From Bin80 sp965208025 (GTDB lineage Bacteria; Bacteroidota; Rhodothermia; Rhodothermales; Bin80): a stretch of DNA of 64,000 nucleotides. Positions within the stretch are counted from its first letter, which is position 1. The number at the start of each line of letters is the position of its first letter. The position numbers and the translations under genes were made by a program. The stretch is from contig OZ242302.1 in NCBI GenBank assembly GCA_965208025.1, forward strand, positions 2,604,001-2,668,000, in the 5' to 3' direction. Shown here piece by piece: positions 44,601 to 54,170 of the stretch. Under the pieces are notes generated by a model, which saw only the letters and a program-made list of their open reading frames with translations, did no database searches and had not been told where the DNA came from.

Positions 44601-45712
44601 ACAGTGGCGAATTCCCCCTCCATAATCGTATGTGGAGTGAGCTCCAGCATGATCTCTGGCTCCGCGCAGGGGATCAACCTACCTGTCCAATAATCCAGGA
44701 TGATCGTTCCGGCATCGTGAAGATCAAGAATCTTTTGAGGCAAACACTCAATGGGGTTAAGAGAAAGAGTAGTTCTCATTCCTGTCTGAACATCATCAAA
44801 CAGATCCGCAGGCAAGGTGCGGAGAGAATTATCAAATAAATATAGGTTTTCCAAGTTGGTGAGACCGTCAAGGAGATCCTCATGCATGGAGGTGAGCGAA
44901 CCATCGTTCAAGTTCAACATTTCCAGGTTGGTGAGACCATCAAAAAGATCCTCATGCAAGGTTGTGAAGGGATTACTATGTAAGTACAGCATTCTCAGGC
45001 TGGAAAGATCTTCAAAGAGATCCACAGGCAGATCGGTGAAAGAATTCCTATTTAAGTATAATACTTCCAGGTCGGAGAGGCCATCAAAAATATCCTTATC
45101 CAGTGAGGTGATAGAGGTATATTCTATGTGCAGTTCATACAAGTGAGAGAGATTCTCAAAGATATTCTCTGGGAGAGAGGTGAGATGGAGTCCACCCAAC
45201 TTCAGCCTGACTAAGCTGGGGAGATGGTCAAAGACACCCACAGGTAGGGTGGTGAAACCATTCCCTCCCAAATCAAGTTCTTCCAAGCTGATGAGCCCCC
45301 TAAAAATACTCCTGTCTATTGTAGAGAGAACGCGAGTACGTAAGCGTAGCAATTTTAAGTTGGAGAGGGTATTGAAAATATTTGTAGGCAGGACGGTGTA
45401 ATAAACCGTCCCACCAGATATGTCCATTGATTTCAAATTGGAGAGGCCGTCAAAATCACCTTCCTTCAGTGGTGAGTCATGACTCAGGCTGAATCTCAGG
45501 CTTTCTATATTTGATAACTCAATAGCTGTAACAGCGGCACAGTCATTATGATCTGGAATATTCCAAAGGATTGAGATCTGTATAGGCGTAGATCGGTCGC
45601 AAATATTCACTGGTTGCGCCGTAGCATCTGGAACAATGAGCACCAGAAGAACACAGATGATCACCCCCAGATATGACGAAGGTAATCTCCGCATGATTCT
45701 GACCAACTTCAT
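40463..45712 (-). CDS. Giant surface protein A: LRR, 9 Calx-beta-like domains, C-terminal barrel-like region
   Basis: The 1749-residue protein has a signal peptide ending PDATAQ (about 32). Leucine-rich repeats of about 24 residues run from about 60 to 330 (motif LPxxLFDGLxxLxxLxLxxN), capped by cysteines (ICDRS...NDHCA-like start and CLPQK...IPC end). Three A/B-type Calx-beta-like domains and six canonical Calx-beta domains (each near 100 residues, with xxxDYxxxxxxxxF and ExxExFxxxL) follow. The last 401 residues form a region rich in alternating strands that ends KW. It shares 3' sequence with the two upstream genes. It is convergent with rpoN, 59 bases apart. Likely surface-exposed through the C-terminal domain in the manner of type V secretion, which is inferred. 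Confidence 0.88.
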   Translation of the reverse strand: MKLVRIMRRLPSSYLGVIICVLLVLIVPDATAQPVNICDRSTPIQISILWNIPDHNDCAAVTAIELSNIESLRFSLSHDSPLKEGDFDGLSNLKSMDISGGTVYYTVLPTNIFNTLSNLKLLRLRTRVLSTIDRSIFRGLISLEELDLGGNGFTTLPVGVFDHLPSLVRLKLGGLHLTSLPENIFENLSHLYELHIEYTSITSLDKDIFDGLSDLEVLYLNRNSFTDLPVDLFEDLSSLRMLYLHSNPFTTLHEDLFDGLTNLEMLNLNDGSLTSMHEDLLDGLTNLENLYLFDNSLRTLPADLFDDVQTGMRTTLSLNPIECLPQKILDLHDAGTIILDYWTGRLIPCAEPEIMLELTPHTIMEGEFATVTARLGAISTEETVIEVSVAPNFPATTGHYTLSDHPLLTIPAGATESTGQVTISAVDDQVDGPDITVTVSGQATNAKGVSDPEDVILTILDNDTATSVMLSVSPSEVREQEGSQTITVRATLDVARDADTQVTVSVEDGTATVGTDYEPVSLFEIKILAKERSSSATFPFTPIPDEFFEPEETVFVTGTTPVEGLEISPATLTLIDPIPEVVLELTPEAIPEAEGEATLTVRLTPPSTAETVIMISADATFPATDSDFVLSSNPILTIPAGATTSSEQVTITAVDNLVDGPDKTVILSGHASNSLGVIGPEARTLTILDDDDPITLAVQTWTVSEEVGIARLPIEVSPAAPFDLNVQVQTTGLTATEEVDYTLPQNLLLIPEGSTTAFIEVQITDDPLFEGQETFQIQLIETEGVVLNPGEATVTIEDNDLYELQVENASVLESAGEMTFVVTLNPPNPVQTVHVAFETANETALEPMDYMRQSGTLVFPPGTTRREVSVPIMDDTQEELEETFLLRLSQPEYAVLSTVEARGTIRDDDALPVMEIEASVTVREEAGQTQFAVTLSRVLSGRDPQVEFSVLDETANAPLDYQVLTPSPLRFLSGETTKSIVVQIMDDEIHEEEETFRIQLRDPQNGVLGQSEAQGIILDNEDPVTVSIRDAEVTESEAAAVFRVELSGLDSKPRTFGFTTENASALSGQDYEAAAGEVTFAPEEVLKDIRVSIINDLETEPTESFRVRLSGNGISDGDAQGTIQDDDAPLTVSIYDESASEGDGSLLLPVRLNRASSELVTVRYTSSDETAEEGSDYVSSQGIVIFQRGSTEGKIRIQILEDAEVESEETFQVTLSNARHATIAQETGTGTILDNDGSPTVSVQNVMVSTRTAIFEMHLSKPSPLPVLVSYATEDGSALAGEDYEPLAGQVAFEPSEVSKTIEVKLLSSERIREAKTFALVLLSAMNAQVAQARTEVIVEEESEEIIQNAYVSRVLRTWASQIVDALSRRMEGMAQCSIPDLSWLRYGTARRSLGDIFRGCGVAYTQGGWSVWGQGAFTRMNGRDGALSLRSDVTTMILGADYVWRKGWMAGLLAAQSWDQGTYETPARSGSASSRLTGFYPYVSYQTGAGMRAWMLLGLGRGETEMETLDSELDAALIALGLTGTLTGGSTGRLGYEVDAFWATADMETGSALGVRRVRAGVEGSLRMGAGMQPYMEAALRQDGGAAETGMGVELGGGVRWAMNQLRAEFGGRTLVLHTDEGLREWGLTGSVEYGSPGGLGPSMRVRPLWGNVYGGDLWREAPLHSMGLGSMDQRVEMELGYGMPIRKSLGRSTLGMTIDPRGQTWRIGYSLRMKQGLQVSVATTARTMEQHEAPLSYGLGARMDLKW

Positions 45713-45819
45713 GTAAATGTGGCAGCTCCTTCATCAGAGGGTAGCTACATTCGACTAAATGCACGAAAAAGAATATCCAAAATTATGAATTTTTAATGAA
45801 TTATACAAACGTCAGCACT

Positions 45820-45845
45820 GCAGAAAGACTATACTTTCTTTCTGC
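45820..45845 (-). terminator. Hairpin downstream of giant gene B
   Basis: GCAGAAAG and CTTTCTGC form an 8-bp stem with a 10-base loop, about 55 bases after the stop of gene B. No clean T run follows on the minus strand, so termination is only plausible. A weaker similar hairpin (AGAAG...CTTCT, about 52885-52901) lies after gene C. Confidence 0.4.
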
Positions 45846-45899
45846 GGATAGTGGATCCTAATGGGGTGTAATGCAAATCAGAAAAGGCAATCAATTTGA

Positions 45900-47105
45900 T
45901 CACCATTTCAGGTCCATGCGCGCGCTAATGCCGTACGAGGGTGGTGCCTCATTTGCTTCCATGGTTCGCGCTGTAGTTGCCACCGAAACTTGTAGCCCTT
46001 GCTTCATGTGCAGGTTGTATCCAACCCGATAAGCGCGTCCCATCGGATCCAACGTCATTCCCACGGTGGATTGCCCAAGACTTTCCCGGATTGGCACCCC
46101 ATACCCGAGTTCCATCTCCACGCGTTGATCCGTGTTTCTCAATCCCATAGAGTGCAGTGGGGCTTCGCGCCACAGCTCTCCCCCGTAGACATTCCCCCAG
46201 AGCGGACGTATCCGCATAGAGGGACCGAGTCCACCTGATGTTCCATACTCAATGGTCACCATCATCCCCCATTCCCGCAGCCCCTCATCTGTATGTAGTA
46301 CCAGGGTCCGACCCCCAAACTCCGCACGCAGTTGATTCGTAGACCAGCGCATCCCACCCCCCAGCTCCACACCCATCCCGGTCTCTGCATCGCCACCGTC
46401 CTGCCGAAGCGTAGCTTCCATGTAGGGATCCATGCCCCCTCCCAATCGGAGGCTTCCCTCCATACCTGCCCGGAACCGTCGGACGCCCAGATCGGATCCC
46501 GTCTCCATGTCTGCCGTGGCCCAGAACGCATCCACCTCGTAGCCCAACCGCCCCGTGCTTCCCCTAGTCAGGGTTCCCGTCAGTCCAAGTGCAATGAGCG
46601 TCGCATCTAGTTCGGAGTCCAGTGTTTCCAATTCAGACGCGCCTCGCCCCAATCCCAAGAGCATCCATGCACGCATCCCCGTTCCCATCTGATAGCTGAC
46701 ATACGGATAGAAGCTGGTCAATCTGGAGGATGCTGTGCCAGAGCGTGTCGGCGTCTCATAGGTGCCTTGATCCCAGCTTTGCGCGGCCAAGAGACCTGCC
46801 ATCCATCCCTGATGCCATGCATAGTCAGCTCCCAAGAGCATTGTCGTGACATCCGAACTTAACGAGAGCACTCCATCTTGACCGCGCATGCGCGAATATG
46901 CACCTTGCCCCCAGATGCTCCATCCTCCGTTGGTGAACTCAGCACCACAATCACTGAAGATCTGTCCAAGGGATCGGTGCTCGGTTCCATACTGGAGCCA
47001 GGATAGATCGGAGATCTTGCACTGTGCCATCCCCTCCATGCGCTGAGACAATGCTTCTACAACTTGGGACGCCCAAGTGCGAAGCACTCTGGAGACATAG
47101 GCATT
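45900..47105 (-). repeat. C-terminal barrel-like module, copy 2 of 3
   Basis: Last 401 residues of protein B, aligned without gaps to copies 1 and 3 (start NAYVSRVLRTWASQVVEALS). Confidence 0.85.
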
Positions 47106-50100
47106 CTGGATATTCTCTTCGCTCTCCGCTTCCATCACCGCCTCCGTGCGTGCCTGCTTTACCTCTGCATTCACGGCCGAGAGCAAGACAAGTGCAAACG
47201 TCTTCGCCTCCCATATGCGTTCGCCAGAGAGCAGCTTCACTTCAATGGTTTTGGAGACCTCGCCGGGTGCAAACGTAACCTGTCCAGCCACTGGTTCATA
47301 GTCCTCTCCTGCATAGGCAGTTCCGTCTTCTGTGGCATAGCTGACCAGCACGGGCAGGATAGAGGGTCTGGATAAGTTCATTTCAAAGATAGCGGCGCCT
47401 CGGAAGACCGTTACGCTTTGTAGCGAGAGACTGGAGATCCCGTCATTATCCAGAATCGTTCCCGTCCCGATGCTTTCGTCAATCATCACATGTCGTTCCT
47501 TGGAAAGCATCACTTGAAAAGTTTCCACGGGTTCTTCTTCTGAGTCCTCAATGATTTGGATATGAATCTTCCCATCCGTACTCCCCGGCTCAAATATGAC
47601 AATTCCTCTGGAGGAGACATAATCAGATCCCTTGATTGCGGTGACGTCCGAGGAGGCAAACTGGACTGTTACCAGTTGGGAACTTGGCAGGTTGAGACGA
47701 ACAGGTAGCATAAGCGAACCATCTGCTTCCGATGCACGCTCACCATGGATACTCACCGTGAGAGGGCCATCATCATCTTTAATTCTCCCTTGAACCTCCA
47801 TGTCGGATAGATCACCACCAGATAGAAGCAACCGAAACGTTTCAGGGGGTTCGGGATCCTGATCGTCAAGAATGGGAACAGAGATGTCCTTGAACAACTC
47901 TCCCAGTGCAAACATGATCTCCCCTCTAACGGCTTCATAGTCCTGTCCAGCCTTTGCAGACTGATCCTCGGTCGTATAGGTAAAGGTCAGAGGCTGGTTG
48001 CTCTGACCACTCAACCCCACCACAAATACTGCCTCAGGTTCCGACTCGGAGACCTCTACATCTTGAATACTCACCGTTACCGGCGTCTCATTGTCCACAA
48101 TCGTGCACTGTGCATCGGATTGTCCAGGCAATCCATTCACAATATTCGTCAACTGTATCTGGAATGTTTCGTCTCCCTCATAGAGGATATCGTCCACAAT
48201 ATCTACTTCAATGAACGTTTCGGTTTTCCCTGGTGCAAAGATCAGTGGGCTTTGCGTCAACACCATATAGTCCAAGAGTTCACTGGCAGTCCCCTCGGCG
48301 ACCATAAAGTATACTTCGGTCTCATGTTCCGACAGCCCATGAGATAAGGTCACCTTAAAGTGGGCTGGCCCTTGATGTTCATCAATTTGAACCGAACGTG
48401 TAATATTCACTTGGGGGGGCGCATCATCATCAATGATCGTCCCTGTTGCCTCTGCCTCCACCACCACTGCGTACTCGTGTGCCAATAACCGCAGGGAAAA
48501 GGTCTCCACTTGTTCCTTTTCTTCATCATCAACGAGCCGGATGGACACTTGGCGGCTCATCGTATTCGGTGGAAGTTGAAGCACCTGTCTCTGAGACACA
48601 TAGTCCATATTGGCAAGAGCAGTCCCATCCATCGTTTCATACTCAACCAGAACGGTCTCGGACGGATGGGGTGGATTGATGGTCACCATGAATGTTAATA
48701 TCTGGTCACTCTCATATGCCGAGGCATCCTCCACGCTCAACCGGTATATATCATCATCCTCAATTGACACTGTGGCCACATCTGGATCCAGCACTGTCCC
48801 CATTACATTCAATAATCGGACTTCAAACGTTTCGGTTGGTTCTGTGAACGGATCGTTGATGATTGGAACTTCAAGGATTCCCGTTGTGGTCCCCGCATGG
48901 ATCTTCATTACACCTTGGGGGATTGCATAGTCTTTTCCTTCTGTGGCGCTCAGTTCAAGTAGTTGAAAAGGTACATTTAGTTCAATTGGGGCCGCAGGGG
49001 ACACATCCACATCCACTCGAGCTACCTCATCAGCTTCGGAAACAATCAGATCCTGAATTGCCAGTGTAATCAATTCATCGTCATCCAGAATGGTGAGGTA
49101 GGTCACGCTTTCGCTCGGCCCAAGTGCAGAACTTTTGCCGATGATCGTAATCGTCTCAGGTTGTTCATGTATAAAATCATTCAATGGCATCAAGTCAAAG
49201 TTTGCGTTGCCGATGCTTTGATCCGCTGGAATGATGAAGTCAAAAGAGTGCACTACTTGGTAGTCTGTCACCGCTACTGCAGATCCATCCCTTACCGAAA
49301 CCGTCACTCGTGTCTCTTCGCCGCGCGGAACATCTAGGGTGGCAGTAACCGTAACTGGCGTTCTCCCAGCATCTTCTGAGACCTCGGAAGGGTTGACCAT
49401 AAGTGTGATCCCGGTTGCTTCGTCATCATCCAAAATTGTCAGTATTTCATCTTGAGGAGCGGTAAATCCAAGTATATTTTCTACCTGTCCACTTACCGTT
49501 ACCATCTTATGTGGGGTGTCGACTGGATTGTCCACCGCCGTAATTGTGAGGAATTCCCCACTCGTCCTAGCCCCTGGGGGAATCGTGAATATCGGGCTCC
49601 CACTTAATGTATAATCCGAATCCAAGGCAGGAAAAATTGCAGACATGGAGATCCCAATCCTGGTTTCGGCACTTGAAGCAACACTCAGACTTGCGGTGAC
49701 CGTTGCTTGATCGCCATGTTCGTTGATTTCATCAGGTGTTAACTGTAAAGATACCTCAGGTGCCGGATCCGAATCAATGAGTCTGAGTGTGGCTTCATTG
49801 ATCGCTAGACCATGCACCTGCGTCATTCCCGTTATCCGAACTGTTTCGTTTGGCTCATCCATATGGTCTTCATTCGACAGGAACGAAAACATCTTCGTTT
49901 CCTGTGTTTCCTTTGCTGGAATGGTCAAAATGAAGGAAGGGATATCGGCAAAGTCCTCGCCCGAAGTAGCCGTGCCGGATTCCACCGAAACCATCACCTC
50001 AGTCTCAGTACTCCGAGCAACATCTAACATTGCGGTCACCGTGATCGGGGTACTTCTAACCTCTTCTATCACTTCAGTTGGATTCAACGAAAGCCTGATT

Positions 50101-52769
50101 TTTGCGGCTTTATCGTCATTTGTGATGGTCAAGGTATGGTTCTCGGGTGCAATCACGCCTTGCGAGTTCTCTGGCATGCCGATGACAGTGACGATCTTAT
50201 CCTGCTCATCTATCTCATTGTCCACTGCGGTGATGGTCATTGCATCCGAACTAGTGATTGCCCCCGCAGCAATCCTCAGTGTCCGGTTGGGGCTTAGGGA
50301 ATAATCCGAATCAAGGGCGGGGAAGAGTGCATTTGTGGAGATAGTGATTACCGTCTCAGCTCTTGATTCAGCACTCAGATTCGCGGTGACGATCGCCTGC
50401 CCCTCGGCTTCTGTGATCTCAGGGGGCGTCAACTCCAGCATCACCTCAGGGATGGGATCAATGAGTGTGAGTGAGGCAGAGTTCACACTCAGGCCTTGTA
50501 CCGGGGTGGTTCCTGTGACGAAGACGGTCCTGTCTGGCTCATACAACTCGTTCGGAATGGGAGTAAACCTGAACGTCTCCGAACTGATACGATCCTTTGC
50601 CAAAATCGTCATCTCAACGGAGGACACGATTTCGTAGTCCATTCCTGATTCGGCTGTACCGTCCTCTACCGAAACCGTGATCGGTGTGTCGGCATTTCGC
50701 GCAACATCCAGCATTGCCGTGATCGTGATCTCTCTGCTTCCTTGGTGTTCGTGCACTAGGGCAGGAGAAACCAGTAGCGAGACGGTGGAGGCCTCATCAT
50801 CATCACGAATCGTCAGGATCACATCATCTGGATCTGACACACCTTGTGCATTTGTCACCTGACCGCTAACAATTAATATCTTATCTGGCGCGTCTATATC
50901 ATTGGGCAGTGCTATGACCGTGACTCGTTCCGAAGTGGTTGTTGCCCCAATGGGAATCGTCAGATTTGGGTTACCATTGAATACATAATCCGATTCTGTG
51001 GCTGGGGGGGATGCTGATGTAGAGATCTGAATTGAAGTCTCCGCGCTTGATGCCGCGTCCAGATGCGCCGTGATGATCGCTTGTCCGCCAGTTTCTGAGA
51101 TCTCATCCGGAGTTAACACCAGTGTCACTTTCGGTATTGGATCAAAGATCATGATTGTGGACTCGCTAAAATTCATACCTTCCACGGGTGCTGTCCCCGT
51201 GACCAGTACCGTCTCATCCGTCTCCTCCTGATGATCCAAAATTGGCGTGAAGGTAAACGTTTCCATTCCCTCCGTCTCATATGCGTCAATGGTAAGATCA
51301 AAGGGAAGCAGAACTTCATAATCAGTTCCTGCCAGAGCTGTGCCATCCCCCACAGAGATCGTTAGTTCCGTATCCATATTTAGCGCAGCATCCATCATCG
51401 CCGTCAGCGTGATTTCAACGCTTCCATCGTCTTCACTCACCTCGGATGGCTCAACGGCAAACGTTACCGTTGGAGGCAGTTCGTCATCAAGAATGGTCAG
51501 CGTCACATCAGACGGTCCTGACACCCCCGCATAATTTATCGCCTTCCCTTTAACTTTGAAGGTCCTGTCTCCAGTGTATATATTATTGTCCTTCGCTGTA
51601 ATCATCACCTCCTCGGTACTTTCTGATTTCCCCGCTGCGATGGTGAGCGTGACATTGGGACTCAATTCGTAATCCTGATCAGACTCTGGAGTCACTGATA
51701 CTTGAATTGTCGTTTCCTCACTTGATCTTCCTCCTAAACGTGCTGTAACGGTCGTCGTGGTTTCGTCCACTTCCGAAATCTCTTCCAGAGTTAACGAAAG
51801 AGTTACAGAAGGACAGGGGTGAAAATCACCATTATATGTAATACTGACGATCCCTGCATCTCTGAGGTATAGAATTCTTCGAGGGAAGCACCTCATGGGA
51901 TTATTGTTAAGCCCCACGAGTAGTTCAGCTTCAATACCATTAAAGAGATCCTCAGGTAGGGTGGTGAGATTATTTCCACCCAAGTACAGATTTTTCAATC
52001 CAGAGAGGTCGTTAAAGAGATCTCCCGGCAGATGTGTGATTTTGTTATTGTATAAGTATAGTAGCTTCATATTGGAGAGTCCGTCAAAGAGATCTTCATC
52101 CAGATAGGTGAGAGAATTGTTGAACATAAAGAGCCTTTCCAATTTATGGAGACCGTCAAAAAGATCCGCGGGCAGAGCGGTGATTGAATTATAGTACATG
52201 AATAGCCATGCCAAGTTGGACAGACCATCAAAGAGATTCACATCCAGACCCGTGAGAGAATTGTTATTTATGCTCAGAATTCGCAATTTGGAGAGATCAT
52301 TAAAGAGATTCGCATCCAGGCTGGTGAGAGAATTATCGTTTAGGGTAAGGTGTTCCAGATTGGACAGATCATCAAAGAGGTTCGCATCCAGACTGGAAAG
52401 AGAATTTTTATGCAGGTATAGCTTTTTCAGGCTGGATAGACCATCAAAAAGATTCGCATCCAGATTGGTAAGAGAATTCTCATCTAATTCCAGCGTTTCC
52501 AAACCAGAGAGACCGTCAAAGTCGTCTTCCTCCAGCGATGCGATCTCCATCTCCCTTAAAGAGAGACTCTTGATGCTTGATAATTGTTCTGCTGTAACGG
52601 TTGCACAGTCAAGATTCGAAGTACTAGTGAGGATCGCATCTCTGACTTTCACAGTTCGATCACAAATACCCTGCGCCGTAACATCCAACACAAAAAACAT
52701 CAGAAACAAACTGGCGATCACTCCTGACCATGAAGAAGATGATCTCCATCTGACTCTCATAGACTTCAT
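45900..52769 (-). CDS. Giant surface protein B: LRR, 14 Calx-beta-like domains, C-terminal barrel-like region
   Basis: A 2289-residue protein from ATG 52769, with AGGAAT about 15 bases upstream. Signal peptide to about residue 33 (VLDVTAQ). Leucine-rich repeats about 65-320, very regular (LTSLDANLFDDLSNLEHL). Four alternating A/B pairs of Calx-beta-like domains, then six canonical Calx-beta domains in the same order as in A and C. The final 401 residues match the barrel-like modules of A and C. The signature of A domains is (D/S)YTLSxxxxLTIxxG...VTITAVDN, that of B is SVEDGTAxxGxDY...FTPIPDE. The gene starts 187 bases upstream of gene A and 195 bases downstream of gene C, so the three form a tandem cluster. 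Function is probably adhesion or host contact, unproven. Confidence 0.88.
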   Translation of the reverse strand: MKSMRVRWRSSSSWSGVIASLFLMFFVLDVTAQGICDRTVKVRDAILTSTSNLDCATVTAEQLSSIKSLSLREMEIASLEEDDFDGLSGLETLELDENSLTNLDANLFDGLSSLKKLYLHKNSLSSLDANLFDDLSNLEHLTLNDNSLTSLDANLFNDLSKLRILSINNNSLTGLDVNLFDGLSNLAWLFMYYNSITALPADLFDGLHKLERLFMFNNSLTYLDEDLFDGLSNMKLLYLYNNKITHLPGDLFNDLSGLKNLYLGGNNLTTLPEDLFNGIEAELLVGLNNNPMRCFPRRILYLRDAGIVSITYNGDFHPCPSVTLSLTLEEISEVDETTTTVTARLGGRSSEETTIQVSVTPESDQDYELSPNVTLTIAAGKSESTEEVMITAKDNNIYTGDRTFKVKGKAINYAGVSGPSDVTLTILDDELPPTVTFAVEPSEVSEDDGSVEITLTAMMDAALNMDTELTISVGDGTALAGTDYEVLLPFDLTIDAYETEGMETFTFTPILDHQEETDETVLVTGTAPVEGMNFSESTIMIFDPIPKVTLVLTPDEISETGGQAIITAHLDAASSAETSIQISTSASPPATESDYVFNGNPNLTIPIGATTTSERVTVIALPNDIDAPDKILIVSGQVTNAQGVSDPDDVILTIRDDDEASTVSLLVSPALVHEHQGSREITITAMLDVARNADTPITVSVEDGTAESGMDYEIVSSVEMTILAKDRISSETFRFTPIPNELYEPDRTVFVTGTTPVQGLSVNSASLTLIDPIPEVMLELTPPEITEAEGQAIVTANLSAESRAETVITISTNALFPALDSDYSLSPNRTLRIAAGAITSSDAMTITAVDNEIDEQDKIVTVIGMPENSQGVIAPENHTLTITNDDKAAKIRLSLNPTEVIEEVRSTPITVTAMLDVARSTETEVMVSVESGTATSGEDFADIPSFILTIPAKETQETKMFSFLSNEDHMDEPNETVRITGMTQVHGLAINEATLRLIDSDPAPEVSLQLTPDEINEHGDQATVTASLSVASSAETRIGISMSAIFPALDSDYTLSGSPIFTIPPGARTSGEFLTITAVDNPVDTPHKMVTVSGQVENILGFTAPQDEILTILDDDEATGITLMVNPSEVSEDAGRTPVTVTATLDVPRGEETRVTVSVRDGSAVAVTDYQVVHSFDFIIPADQSIGNANFDLMPLNDFIHEQPETITIIGKSSALGPSESVTYLTILDDDELITLAIQDLIVSEADEVARVDVDVSPAAPIELNVPFQLLELSATEGKDYAIPQGVMKIHAGTTTGILEVPIINDPFTEPTETFEVRLLNVMGTVLDPDVATVSIEDDDIYRLSVEDASAYESDQILTFMVTINPPHPSETVLVEYETMDGTALANMDYVSQRQVLQLPPNTMSRQVSIRLVDDEEKEQVETFSLRLLAHEYAVVVEAEATGTIIDDDAPPQVNITRSVQIDEHQGPAHFKVTLSHGLSEHETEVYFMVAEGTASELLDYMVLTQSPLIFAPGKTETFIEVDIVDDILYEGDETFQIQLTNIVNGLPGQSDAQCTIVDNETPVTVSIQDVEVSESEPEAVFVVGLSGQSNQPLTFTYTTEDQSAKAGQDYEAVRGEIMFALGELFKDISVPILDDQDPEPPETFRLLLSGGDLSDMEVQGRIKDDDGPLTVSIHGERASEADGSLMLPVRLNLPSSQLVTVQFASSDVTAIKGSDYVSSRGIVIFEPGSTDGKIHIQIIEDSEEEPVETFQVMLSKERHVMIDESIGTGTILDNDGISSLSLQSVTVFRGAAIFEMNLSRPSILPVLVSYATEDGTAYAGEDYEPVAGQVTFAPGEVSKTIEVKLLSGERIWEAKTFALVLLSAVNAEVKQARTEAVMEAESEENIQNAYVSRVLRTWASQVVEALSQRMEGMAQCKISDLSWLQYGTEHRSLGQIFSDCGAEFTNGGWSIWGQGAYSRMRGQDGVLSLSSDVTTMLLGADYAWHQGWMAGLLAAQSWDQGTYETPTRSGTASSRLTSFYPYVSYQMGTGMRAWMLLGLGRGASELETLDSELDATLIALGLTGTLTRGSTGRLGYEVDAFWATADMETGSDLGVRRFRAGMEGSLRLGGGMDPYMEATLRQDGGDAETGMGVELGGGMRWSTNQLRAEFGGRTLVLHTDEGLREWGMMVTIEYGTSGGLGPSMRIRPLWGNVYGGELWREAPLHSMGLRNTDQRVEMELGYGVPIRESLGQSTVGMTLDPMGRAYRVGYNLHMKQGLQVSVATTARTMEANEAPPSYGISARMDLKW

Positions 52770-52964
52770 CGTACTGTGATATTCCTAACCCGAAAGTAGC
52801 ACCACTTAAGTGATTGGACCTGATACTACGTAATTATATGAATTTTTGGTGAATATCTCAAACGGTAGGAAAATTTCAACCTGCAGAAGGGCTTTACTTC
52901 TTTCCCCTTAGACAGTGAATCCGAGCGAGTTTTTGATCCACATCGGGAAAGAGATCCACTCGGA

Positions 52965-54170
52965 TCACCATTTCAGATCCATGCGTGCACTGAGTCCGTA
53001 GGAGAGCGGGGCTTCATTTCGCTGCATCGTTCGGGCTGTCGTCGCCACGGAGACATGCAGTCCTTGCTTCATGCGCAGGTTGTATCCGACCCGCCACGTT
53101 TGCCCTCTCGGATCTATCGTCATTCCCAGGGTAGATTGCCCGAGACTTTCCCGAATCGGCGCCCCATACCCCAGTTCCATCTCTACGCGTTGATCCGTGC
53201 TTCCTAGTCCCACGGAATGCAGCGGGGCTTCACGCCATAGATCTCCCCCGTAGACACTCCCCCACAGAGGCTGCACCCGCATGGAGGGTCCGAGTCCGCC
53301 CGGCGTTCCATACTCAATGGACCCCATCAGTCCCCATTCCCGCAGTCCTTCATCGGTATGTAGCACCAGGGTCCGACCCCCAAACTCCGCGCGCAGTTGA
53401 TTCGCGGCCCAACGTAACCCTCCCCCGAGCTCCATCCCCAGTCCTGTCTCGGCATCGCCTCCATCCTGCCGAAGGGCAGTTTCCAGATAGGGCTCCATAC
53501 CTGCTCCCAATCGTAGACGTCCTTCCACACCTGCCCGGACCCGCCGGACGCCCAGATCGGATCCCGTCTCCATGTTGGCCGTCGCCCAGAAGGCATCCAC
53601 CTCGTAGCCCAGTCGTCCTGTGCTACCCCCTGTCAGGGTTCCCGTCAGTCCGAGTGCAATGAGCGCCGCATCCAGTTCGGAGTTGAGGGTCTCCAGTTCG
53701 GTCTCCCCTCGTCCCAATCCCAAGAGCATCCATGCGCGCATGCCCGCCCCCGTTTGATAACTGACATAGGGATAGAAACTGGTCAATCGTGAGGATGCTG
53801 TACCAGAGCGCGATGGCGTCTCATAGGTGCCTTGATCCCAGCTTTGCGCGGCCAAGAGACCTGCCATCCATCCCTGCCGCCATGCATAGTCAGCTCCCAC
53901 AAGCATGGTTGTAACATCCGAACTTAATGAGAGCGCACCATCTTGTCCACGCATGCGCGTAAATGCACCTTGCCCCCAGACACTCCATCCTCCCTGCGTA
54001 AATTCTGCACCACATCCGCTAAAGATCTGTCCAAGGGATCGGTGCTCGGTTCCATATCGGAGCCACGATAGATCGGGAATCTGGCACTGCGCCATCCCCT
54101 CCATCCGCCGAGACAATGCTTCTACAACTTGCGAAGCCCAGGTGCGAAGCACTCGGGCCACATACGCATT
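52965..54170 (-). repeat. C-terminal barrel-like module, copy 3 of 3
   Basis: Last 401 residues of protein C, aligned without gaps to copies 1 and 2 (start NAYVARVLRTWASQVVEALS). Confidence 0.85.

Noticed and set aside
48413..51010. Runs of seven G in giant gene B (about 48413 and 51004) as phase-variation tracts
   Set aside because: They are shorter, internal to an intact frame, and common by chance in this sequence; nothing suggests switching.
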